Below, in pieces: positions 24,330 through 33,879 of a stretch of 64,000 nucleotides of DNA. A program made the translations under genes and the position numbers. A model generated the notes under the pieces. The model was not told the DNA's origin and made no database searches. It saw nothing but the letters and a program-made list of their open reading frames with translations. This DNA is from Schistocerca nitens (Eukaryota > Arthropoda > Insecta > Orthoptera > Acrididae): positions 182,457,548 to 182,521,547 of the forward strand of contig NC_064618.1 of NCBI RefSeq assembly GCF_023898315.1. Direction: 5' to 3'. The number at the start of each line of letters is the position of its first letter. Position 1 is the first letter of the stretch.

Positions 24330-25828
24330 TCAGTGCCTGTCTCTCCGCTGGCGCGCGTCGCTAATGGGATTCGGAGACCGAACCTCTAGAAATTCACCTT
24401 GCCGAGAGGGCCCTGCCGTGTTTAAATCCCGCCAGTTCTGATGCAATTCAGGTCTGTCGTTACGAATATATCGTCTGTCGTCATGTCGGTAGGTTCCGTA
24501 GTTTCTTCCTTGTCCGTCACGTGGTGGAGAATTTCTCCCTGAATCGTCGTGTCGGCGAGTAGCATATCGGTCATTGTTACATCGTGTCGGCGGTTCCATC
24601 TCAAAATTCGGTGCACCTTGCCAATTTCTTTCATAATTTCCGAAATGCGCTGTGTTATTATTTTGTGGGTGTTCCGTGTTTCTAAGTCCCTCTTCCGGTG
24701 TTGGGGCGCGAGTGTCCTCTGAAATACGTAATTCTTGTATTACCTGTGTCAGCTGATCTTGTACTTCCCGGATTTCTCTTTGGTGTTGCGTGTTAATTTG
24801 ATTCAGATTTTGTTTCAGTTTCCTAATTTGTTCGCACTCTTCTGTCTCATTAAAGACTACCGGTTTTGTGTCGTTCAGATTATCATCTACCTTCGTAGTT
24901 CCGAAAGTTCGGCTACTTTCTCCGATAGTGAACACATTTCCTCAGTGTGTTTTTCTGAACCAAGTTTCAGAGTGTCCATTTGTGTTGAAATCGAATCTAT
25001 TGTGTCCTTTAAGTTTTCTTGAGTTTTTGCAAGTTGCGTAACCGAATCGGTAGATGCAACTGAGTCAATTTTAGCCGACAAGGTCTCATGATTTTCATGA
25101 ACAATGTTTTGCAGTTCTTTTATGGCTGCTTCGTGATTCTGTTATGCATTTTCATGCCGCGAAAAAATAGGTTGAAAATGCTCACAAATTTGTATTTTTA
25201 CGTCATTGCAGACTTTTTGACATTTCGATTCAATGTTATGTAACTCAGTAGTTAAATCTTCACGTGTTTTTTCAAGTGTGGTGTCTAACTTTTGAAGATT
25301 TTGTTCCATTGTGTCTAACTTTTGAAGATTTTGTCCCATTTGTTTCTGATTTTGTTCAAGTGTTGTGTCTAACTTTTGTAGCTTTTGTCCCATTTATTGC
25401 ATTAACTGTAATAACAATGCACTGGTGTCTGAAACATGTTCCTCAGTGCTTTTTGGCAGTGAATTTGCACCGGAAACATTCACATTTTGACAAGCAGAAA
25501 ATGTGTCTTGACTTATTTGAGAAAACGGTGAGGATCCAAAACTTGAATCTACAGTATTTGCGAGATCGTGTCGTGTCATTTCGGATTCCTGAGGCGAGCT
25601 ATTGCCGACCGATCGATCGATAATGCTTCCCTGCTCACTATTTGTTTCACTGTCTATGCCATTGTTTGCCGCCCGCTCCATTTCCCTATGCACAATTACC
25701 AAATTACTACTTTGAACATTAGTTAATTCATTACTCGGTGGCGCTAACACACTGCTTTTGTCTTTACTGTCATTTCTCAGTTTACTTTGGAGCCTAGTAT
25801 TACGTTTTTCACACGCCATTATTGTCAC
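24330..25828 (-). pseudogene. gag-like gene of the LTR element, decayed
   Basis: Four minus-strand pieces: 25394-25828, 25142-25393, then about 24887-25141 in the same frame, then 24330-24935 in another frame. The first three are separated only by in-frame TAA codons (25394-25396 and 25142-25144); one frameshift lies near 24890-24935. The N-terminal part is Ser/Asn-rich. The middle is strongly helical and predicted coiled coil with repeated QKLDT motifs (25260-25393) and a second heptad region (LAKTQENLKDTIDSI). The C-terminal part is rich in Arg, Asn and Asp (YRHDDRRYIRNDRP), a nucleic-acid-binding tail lacking a CCHC zinc knuckle. Assignment rests on position after the leader and this architecture, not on a recognised capsid motif. 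Confidence 0.65.
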
Positions 25829-26125
25829 AATATTTCACACGATAACACAGAAAAACACAATTTGAAGAGCAAAAATAAGAGAACACATTAACATAGCACT
25901 GAAAATAATATCTCGTTAATTGTAAGTGCAGCTGCGAAATACTTGCTGCAAATTTACATGCATGCCACAACTGTTTTACTGTACAACAATGAAAAACTAC
26001 AACTACAAAGGAAATTCTCTGTATGATTACGCGCTAGCAATAAACAATAGGTACACTAATTACACAAACTACAAGAAAAAAATCAGAAGATTCCAGTGAG
26101 GTATCCTAGGCTAAGGGTCGACATA
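25829..26125. other. Leader between the 5' LTR and the gag-like gene
   Basis: About 300 bp. Directly after the LTR, in element orientation, it reads TATGTCGACCCTTAG, which does not match the usual TGG start of a tRNA primer site. Confidence 0.6.
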
Positions 26126-26673
26126 TGAAACGTCCCCTTTGAAACAATTTTACAGGACTGTGCTTAACCTGACGCACAATATTTATAGCGCAACGCAATC
26201 TGACTTTCAAAATTCCCTACAACAGAATGGCCCTGACTAACATTAAACTATACCTTTCACAAATCACTTACCTCACGAAAATCTTGGTTACTCCCACTAC
26301 TGCAATACAGCAAGCGCCACTACTGCCAGCTAAATAAAAGATGCAAACTATGGAAGGCACTAACTACTGATAGGGATAGTTAGCAAATGAAAGATATTAA
26401 TAGAGAACAAACAATGTATTTACCTTGATATATCATAGATATAGCAGTTCATGACAAATTACAAAACTCCGCCATCTCTCTCCCCACATCCACCACTGCT
26501 GGCGGCTCACCTCCAACTGCGCAACGCTACGCGCTGTTCACAGCCAGATGCCTAACACTACAATGGCGAGTATTACAACAATGAAAAGCAGCCACAGACT
26601 GCACACAGCACAGCCAGTGATTTTCATACTGAGGTGGCGTTACCAATAAAAAAACCTAAACAGCCTACTTACA
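26126..26673 (-). repeat. Long terminal repeat (5' LTR in element orientation)
   Basis: It has the same length and ends as the repeat at 19970-20517. In this orientation it should hold the promoter for the gag-like transcript. Confidence 0.93.
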
Positions 26674-26677
26674 ACCT

Positions 26678-27060
26678 CATCTCTCCCAAGCCGTTCTCGG
26701 CCGTCCTTGAAATGACAATGTCCTAACTGACAGAGGAAGAAAAAGGAATTATAGTCCATTGCTACTGTATCTAGGTTCTGAATGTCAAGCGGTGGGACTG
26801 AGCATAAACCTTTCCAAGACAATACTTACGTCTAATATATGGAACACGGTAGGAAAAGTGCAGCTCAAAAACGCACTACCTGCCTAATATCTGATCTCGA
26901 TCAGGGATTAATATCATAAGCAGTTCGGAACCATTGATCTAGTGGAAATACTGCCAAAGTTAATGTAATCTAACGCTACTGCTTTCTATGGACACAGGGC
27001 CGTAGCTAGAGTTGAATTTAAGGTAAGACAGCGATGTTTACAGGCACGGTGAACCTAAAA
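26678..27060 (+). pseudogene. RTE-like LINE polymerase, right half after the LTR element
   Basis: The reading resumes with ISPKPFSAVLEMT, then AVGLSINLSKT and NIWNTVGKVQLKNALP. This matches the minus-strand fragment at 16824-17374 motif for motif and confirms the pre-insertion order. Confidence 0.8.
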
Positions 27061-27570
27061 ATTTTACTTTATCTGATGAGGTCAGTCGATTCTGGTCGAA
27101 CTTGACTTGTGAGTGTGAATGAATGAGATAGTATTTAATTGTATTATTTCTCCAAACATATTACATTCAGTTATCAATTCGCAGTAATTGTTATTAAAAA
27201 TACGGAGAACTTCATTCAGATCAAGTGACTTCGTTCTTCTCATTTCAGTGGTAAGAAATACCATGTTTTCCATTCTTTCGTGGCCAATGACATCCTTTTG
27301 GGGCCTGTTGATTGCAGTCAACGTTGACAACGTAGATTAAGACCCAGATAAATCCTGTGGGCGCCAAAGATGCAAAAATTTGTGCGTATATTTCAACGTC
27401 TCTCGCTGCTTGTACAAAACTTGTATTGTGTTTTCCATTTTATCTTCGAGAGGACTCAAATAAACTTTGACCACAGTAGCCTCATCCCTTGAAGGAAGAC
27501 CTGAAAAATCAATTTAAATTGTGAATTGGACATGTATAAATAATATTAATAATTTACAAGCAACATCATA

Positions 27571-28680
27571 CACTATGTGATCCAAAGTATCCGGACACTT
27601 CGCTGAAAATGACTTTCAAGTTCGAGGCCCCCTCCATTGGTAACGCTGGAATTGAGCATGGTGTTGGTCCACCCTTAGCCTTGATGACAGCTTCCACTAT
27701 AGCAGGAATACGTTCAATCAGGTGCTGGAAGTGTTCTATAGGATTCAGGTCAGAACTCTGTGCAGGCCAGTCCATTACAGGGATGTTAATTGTCGTGTAC
27801 CACTGCGCCACAGGCCGTGCATTATGAACAGATACTCGATCGTGTTGAAAGATGCAATGGCCATCGCCGAAATGCTCTTCAACACTGGGCAGCAAGAAGG
27901 TGCTGTGATAGTACCACGCAAAACAACAAGGGGTGCAAGCCCCCTCCATCAAAAATACGACCACACCATAACACAACCGCCTCCGAATTTTACTGTTGGC
28001 ACTACGCCCGCTGGCAGATGACGTTCACCGGGCATTCTCCGTACCCACACCCTGCCATCGGATCGCCACATGGTGTACCGTGATTCGTCACTCCACACAA
28101 CGTTTTTACATTGTTCAATCGTCTAATGTTTATGCTCCTTACACGAAGCGAGGCGTCGTTTGCATTTACCGGCGTGATGTGTGGCTTATGAGTAACCGCT
28201 CGGCCATGAAATCCAAGTTTTCTCACCTCCCGCCTAACTGTCATAGTATTTGCAATGGATCCTGATGCAGTTTGGAATTCCTGTGGGATGATCTGGATAG
28301 ATGCCTGCCTATTACACATTACGACCCTCTTCAACTGTCGGCGGTCTCTGTCAGTCAACAGACGAGGTCGGACTGTACACTTTCGTGCTGTGCGTGTCCC
28401 TTCACGTTTTCACTTCACTATCACATCGGAAACAGTGGGCCTAGGGATGTTTAGGAGTGTGGAAATCCCGCGTACAGACGTTTGACACAGGTGACACCAA
28501 ATCACCTGACCACGTTCGAAGTTCGTGTGTGCCGCGGAGCACCCATTCTGCTTTGTCACCATGTCTAATGACTACTGAGGTCGCTAATATGGAGTACATG
28601 GCAGTAGGTGGTAGCACAATGCACCTAATATGAAAAATGTATGTACTTGGGAGTTTCCGGATACTTTTGATCACATAGTG
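27571..28680 (-). mobile_element. Tc1-like element, degenerate
   Basis: Terminal repeats CACTATGTGATCCAAAGTAT on the left and CACTATGTGATCAAAAGTAT on the right (reverse-complemented), with TA duplications at 27569-27570 and 28681-28682. The minus strand reads an N-terminal region (28002-28358, MTDRDRRQLKRVVM) and a C-terminal region (27566-27976) with CIFQHDRVSVHNARPVAQW (second catalytic Asp) and DWPAQSSDLNPIEHFQ (Glu). At 1110 bp it is shorter than a typical complete Tc1, so internal sequence is missing. Confidence 0.9.
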
Positions 28681-30048
28681 TAGCTTTGTTTAATTTTGTC
28701 ACACTTACCTAAATTTTTCAGTGGTACCATTTTGTCTACATCCAGCTCATCGAAACTCGCTAAGGAATTAGTAGATCGACGTTGTCCGAAATTTTCTTAG
28801 TAATTCAGCAATCAATATGTCCAATTTTTCTAAATAGTCAGATTTAAATGGCAGAGCATCCTGGTCTTCTATATTTTGTCTCTCGGAGGAACAGGAATGT
28901 CCATACATCAAGTAGTCCTTCCGATTTGTTTTTCTGAATTGCCTTTTCTGGATCTGAGTCCCATTTTCGGAATCGCCGCTTGTCATAGACACAGCTTCTT
29001 CCAAGATTGGCTGATGTATTTCGTCTGATCAAAGGTTCGTCATTTCATTTGAGATGTACTGTATGATTGTTATGGCGTCTTTCAGTCCTGCGCTTCGGGC
29101 TTGTAAAGCTGCGTCTGCAAGCTGAAGCATGGGTAAGAGTTTTCGGTCACAAACATGGCCATTTGGAATTACAAATTGAGCATGACCTTTTTAACGCCGA
29201 CACTCTTGGTAATTCCGTCACCATTCAATCAATCACTTTTAATTTCGTCTGAAGTCTTCAGAATCTATGATCATCTAAAATTTTGCAATCGCCAACTGTC
29301 CCGATCAACGCTGTTCCTGGTTCCACCATACAAAACAGCTATTTTCCCATGGTGAAAAAAATTCATGTAACATAACGCATTGATCAAAAAGGAAACGAAC
29401 GAAATTATTCCCGAGACATTCCTAATTACCATCAAATGCAAGCGATGGTTCTACCGGAGGACGTAAGGAATTTTTCGGCCCACTTTATTTTCTATTTTGG
29501 TCACAACTCCCGAAACTTTCCCACAGTTTGCACTTGCACTGGCTTCGCATACGAGAGAGGTCATTGTTATTGTATCGTAATTCCAAGAAGTGGCTGCATG
29601 AAGGTTTTCAAAAGTTGTAACTGTCAGCAACTTCTCAATGGCGATTGCATCATTAATGTAACATATAGCTACTGCAATACTTTCGCGTTTATTTTTATCT
29701 TTCGTCCCATCTTCCGTTAGAGTAGACCAGTTATATCAGATTCTTCAATATTTTTTACAATAAAATTTCGTACTGCTTGAAACATTGCTTGAATTATTTG
29801 ATTCTGAATGTCTGGTGCATTTTGTGGTATGTAACTCAGAGCCTCCTCGAAATTCGGATCTTTCATGCAGTGTATTCAAACAAATTCTGGAATAATTCTT
29901 GTTCTTTTTCTTCCTTCAAAATACAATTTCTACGTAAAGTTAATTCGTTGACAACTAGAAAGTGTGTTACTTCAACTGTAACCTTAACGTAATACCAGTT
30001 TTTCCTATTGTTTTTTGATGTTTCAACGTTTCAGCACTGTTAGTTGTT

Positions 30049-30590
30049 GAAAGCTATTCAAAAGCCAAGTTCGCACAAAAAAAAGTTTTTATTCAAGACA
30101 ACCGGTTTCAACAGTCTTAGCGGACACTTTCAGATCTTAGACTTTTTTTGTGGCAAAACATGTTAATTATGCGTTGACCTCATGCACAAGATGTCAAGTG
30201 GATAGAAATCTGGACATTATAAATGTTTGTTATTGCTAAAATATTTAAAAACACACGGCATTTTGTCCAAAAGGCCAAGTCCATGTATATGTTGCTCACA
30301 GATGCTTGTTACATGATATTTATGTCATGTAGCAAATATCTGTGAGCAATATGTATATGGATATGGCCTTTTGGACAAGATGCTGTGCGTTTTAAAATAT
30401 TTTAGGGGTGACGAACATTTATAATATGCTGAGTTTTATCCACTTGACATCTTTGCATGATGATAGCGAAAACGAACATGTTTTAGTAACAAAAAAAGTT
30501 TTAGACTTGAAGATGACAACTAAGACTGTTTAAACCGATTGTCTTGAATAAATAATATTTTGTGCGATCTTGGCTTTTGAATAGCTTTCA
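30049..30590. repeat. Palindromic foldback element
   Basis: It reads nearly the same on both strands about a centre near 30318: TGAAAGCTATTCAAAAGCCA at the left end and its complement at the right. Paired inner blocks include ACAAGATGTCAAGTGGATA with TATCCACTTGACATC, and TGCTCACAGATG with CTGTGAGCA. No coding capacity. It lies inside the hAT-like relic. Similar in design to the foldback at 43094-45143. Confidence 0.85.
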
Positions 30591-31253
30591 AAAATTAAAA
30601 CAGATGGCCCTTCAGTACTCTCAAAATGAGAAAATTCAACTGGTAAGTGTAGATATTCTGTGTAATTTGTCCAGGTGCATCGCCATGGCTTGTGTGTGAG
30701 AAACAGATTTTTCGTATTTTGGAAAACCAGTTTTTGAATCAGTGGAATTTTTCCAGTTCTTTTGGACGTGTACCAAATGTGTTTGCTTACGTAGGGTGAA
30801 AACTTCTGGCAAAGATAGCAAGAAGCAATATCTTTCCCGACAGATCTCTACAGCTATTTATATCGCTTGAAACAGTCCGCTACAAGGGCCTTGCTATTTT
30901 CTTTTGGATATATTTCGAAAACAGCTTGCTTTAGCGGTTCGCCAATTTGTGCATTATCGGAAGGAATACCATAGCTAATATTACCGATATGTTTCACCAA
31001 ACACGTATCTACAGGACTACGAATAGCAACTGTATCTTGTGCTTCCATCTGTTTTGAGGAATGAGGTTCTTCGTGGTCAGTTTCCTCTTCAACTCTTAGT
31101 TTTTCTGCTAGAGAAAACCGGTATATCCATCGCGGAATCCATCAGTCTTCAGCTCACAGTAATAAAAAAACAACTGTGACGATAACTAACTGAAACACCA
31201 CACCTGCACTACACTAGGCAACACCACTGACAAATAATCTCTAATTTATTTTA

Positions 31254-32662
31254 CACTACTGGCCATTAAAATTGCTACACCACGAAGATGACGTGCTACA
31301 AACGCGAAATTTAACAGACAGGAAGAAGATGCTGTGATGTGCAAATGATTAGCTTCTCAGAGCATTCGCATAAGGTTGGCGCCGGTGGCGACACCTACAA
31401 CGTGCTAACATGAGGAAAGTTTCCAACCGATTTCTCAAACACAAACAGCAGTTGACCGGCGTTGGCTGGTGAAACGTTGTTGTGATGCCTCGTGTAAGGA
31501 GGAGAAATGCGTACCATCACGTTTCCGACTTTGATAAAGGTCCGATTGTAGCCTATCGCGATTTCAGTTTATCGTATCGCGATATTGCTGCTCGCGTTGG
31601 TCGAGATCCAATGACTGTTAGCAGAATATGGAATTGGTGGGTTCAGGAGGGTAATACGGAACGCTGTGCTGGATCCAAACGGCCTCGTATCACTAGCAGT
31701 CGAGATGACAGGCATCTTATACGCATGGCTGTAACGGTTCGTGCAGCCACGTCTCGATCCCGGAGTCAACAGATGGGGACGTTTGCAAGACAACAACCAT
31801 CTGCACGAACAGTTCGACGACGTTTGCAGCAGCATGGACTATCAGCTCGGAGACCATGGCTGCGGTTACCCTTGACGCTGCATCACAGACAGGAGCGCCT
31901 GCGATGGTGTACTCAACGACGAACCTGGGTGCACGAATGGCAAAACGTCATTTTTTCGGATGAATTAAGGTTCTGTTTACAGCATCATGATGGTCGCATC
32001 CGTGTTTGGCGACCTCACTGTGAACGCACATTGGAAGCGTATATTCGTCATCGCCATGCTGGCGTATCACTCGGCGTGATGATATGGGGTGCCATCGGCT
32101 ACACGTCTCGTTCACCTCTTTTCCGCATTGACGGCACTTTGAACAGCGAGCGTTACATTTCAGATGTGTTACCACCCGTGGCTCTACCCTTCATACGATC
32201 CCTGCGAAACCCTATATTTCAGCAGGATAATGCACGACCGCATGTTGCAGGTCCTGTACTGGCCTTTCTGGATACAGAAACAGTTCGACTGCTGCCCTGG
32301 CCAGCACATTCTCCAGATCTCTCACCAATTGCAAACGTCTGGTCTATGGTGGCCGAGTAACTAGCTCGTAACAATACGCGAGTCACTACTCTTGATGAAC
32401 TGTGTGGTATCGTGTTGCAGCTGCATGGGCAGCTGTACCTGTTCACGCCATCCAAGCTCTGTTTGACTCAATGCCCAGGCGTATCACGGCCGTTATTACG
32501 ACCAGAGATTGTTGTTCTTTGTACTGATTTCTCAGGATCTATGCACCCAAATTGCGTGAAAATGTAATCACATGACAGTTCTACTATAATATATTTGTGC
32601 AATGAATACCCGTTTATCATCTGCATTTCTTCTTGGTATAGCAATTTTAATGGACAGTAGTG
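31254..32662 (+). mobile_element. Tc1-like element (DD34E), copy 1
   Basis: Ends CACTACTGGCCATTAAAATT on the left and CACTACTGTCCATTAAAATT on the right (reverse-complemented), with TA at 31252-31253 and 32663-32664. A second copy of the same family, same strand, lies at 55263-56602. Confidence 0.92.
31485..32500 (+). pseudogene. Tc1-like transposase, copy 1, inactivated
   Basis: Open for 291 codons from ATG 31485 to TAA 32358-32360. The N-terminal helix-turn-helix region reads DFSLSYRDIAARVGRDPMTV. FSDELRF carries the first catalytic Asp and FQQDNARPH the second. The third box reads SPDLSPIANVW, with Ala where copy 2 and the family have Glu, at DD34E spacing. The homologous reading continues past the stop to about 32500 but is also shifted by a 2-bp insertion near 32401 relative to copy 2. 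Three independent lesions make it inactive. The long N-terminal open frame suggests moderate age. Confidence 0.88.
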
Positions 32663-32664
32663 TA

Positions 32665-33059
32665 GTTTAAAAGGCGATGCCCCTTACCATAGACTGCAGT
32701 AGGACTACAGGTCCCACACAAACTTCAATTGCCGTCTATGGGCAGAATAACGATTTAATAAGTATAATTGTGACAAATCATGGTTAATTCCTTATCATAT
32801 CATACTATGAACAAACAATTTTATTAATATATTATGGTATTTTTTGAGATAGGACATTGATATTTTAAGGTAGGGCATTGCTCGGTAAGCCCTCCTCCCC
32901 CCCCCCCCCCCCCGCCCCTCATTAGGTACGACAGTGTGTAGACAACGGCAAAGAGTGAGTGTACAATCTGAGAGTGTTTTCTGTTAAACTGTCTACGCAT
33001 GTATTCGGAAACTAATGGTCCTAGATTACGTGTCCTTGTGGGAACGCGATGTCACTTTC
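32665..33059. other. Unassigned sequence with a poly-C run
   Basis: A run of 17 C at 32897-32913 is followed by more C-rich sequence. No gene or repeat family was recognised. Confidence 0.5.
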
Positions 33060-33460
33060 GTTCCTGCTGAACATTCGCCGCCGGCGCACTTTATTCGCAT
33101 TCCGGTTCGCGGAGCGTGAGAACAAATTCTTTTCTATTTACGCGCCGTCACCGCGCGCGGGCGGATATGCACACAAACACCTCACGAGCCTTCCTTCCGC
33201 CAGCGCCGCCGGGATGACACGCCGCTTTCCGTCCGGCCCAGCTGCGCAAATCACAGGGACGGCCCCCACCACCCACCCACTGCTCCCGGCGCGGCGGTGA
33301 CGCGCGTGTATTACGACAGCGCGACTGTCCTTTGTCACGGGCGCAGGTGCCTGGCGACGCCGTGACGGCGTCGCACAACACCCGCTGTCGCCGTGTATCA
33401 CAGCGGACAGGGGCGCGCAGCCCTGCATCACGCCGCTGGGGTTGCATCTCCAACGCTCAC
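33060..33460. other. CpG-rich, GC-rich block
   Basis: About 400 bp dense in CG dinucleotides (CGCCGCCGGCGC, CGCGCGCGGGCGG, GACGCCGTGACGGCGTCGC), against an AT-rich background. Open frames on both strands are by-products of composition. It could be a promoter-type island for an unseen gene, a relic of an imported GC-rich element, or part of a repeat. Confidence 0.6.
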
Positions 33461-33559
33461 GACACAGCGGAAGCTTTTCATTCTTTATAATTTTTGGTGA
33501 TGGGAAAATATTGAGACCGTTACCCAAGGGACTAATGCGTTCTGTATTCACATTGCTAA

Positions 33560-33730
33560 ATTGAAGCCCCCTTCCGCTTTTTTCTGTCTGTATGTGGAGA
33601 CTAATCTCAGGAGTTACTGTAGGGATTTTCATACAGTTTCCACTAATAGACAGACTGCTACTCGAGGAAGGGTTCTGTATATGATTTATAACTGTAGTAA
33701 TGATGACTGTGTAAAATACATATTTTTATC
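33560..33730 (+). repeat. Helitron-like fragment
   Basis: It contains TCTGTCTGTATGTGGAG, then CTAATCTCAGGAGTTACTGT, AGGGATTTT and ATAGACAGACTG. The same order occurs twice at 41710-42300, where one copy ends CTAGT. Assignment to Helitrons is tentative and rests on that 3' end and recall. Confidence 0.4.
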
Positions 33731-33879
33731 TGTTTCATGACTAATTGGTGTCTGGAGAAATATTTCTTGATAATGATGGGACCTACGAGCTGATGAGCTG
33801 ATCATCTACAGAGGAGGAGTTATCTGGAAAGAAAAGCAGTTAACAGCCATTGGAACTCTGAGAGAGTAGAAAAGGTTGA

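Larger units (their letters stand above)
19970..26673 (-). mobile_element. LTR retrotransposon with gag-like region only
   Basis: Two 548-bp direct repeats (19970-20517 and 26126-26673) begin TG and end CA, differ at only two positions I can see, and are flanked by the 4-bp duplication ACCT (19966-19969 and 26674-26677). Coding sense is minus: leader 25829-26125, gag-like pseudogene 24330-25828, then about 3.8 kb without meaningful open frames. No protease, polymerase, RNase H or integrase motif was found. A purine-rich AGCATGGGGGCTA precedes the 3' LTR in element orientation. No canonical TGG-starting primer site follows the 5' LTR. A 4-bp duplication suits a Gypsy-type integrase. It must have moved using proteins supplied in trans or lost pol later. 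Confidence 0.9.
27082..31048 (-). pseudogene. hAT-like (DUF4371 / TTF zinc finger) transposase relic
   Basis: Minus-strand remnants occur in the order of these proteins. 30620-31048: KHIGNISYGIPSDNAQIG and ASCYLCQK, resembling the N-terminal TTF-type zinc finger. 29350-29850: DPNFEEALSYIPQNAPDIQN, NIEESDITGLL, LLTVTTFENL, GKVSGVVTKIENKVGRKIPY and NHRLHL, the DUF4371 and catalytic core pattern. 28768-29350: IAVLYGGTRNS-like and SWRLQNF. 27082-27330: STLTAINRPQ and HERMENMVFL, the dimerisation region at the C-terminus. A Tc1 element (27571-28680) and a palindromic element (30049-30590) interrupt it. Many stops and frameshifts. A domesticated host gene is unlikely given the decay. Confidence 0.65.

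Noticed and set aside
33138-33632. 164-codon minus-strand open frame over the CpG-rich block
   Set aside because: GC-rich DNA has few stops, and open frames occur on both strands there. The peptide has no domain-like pattern.
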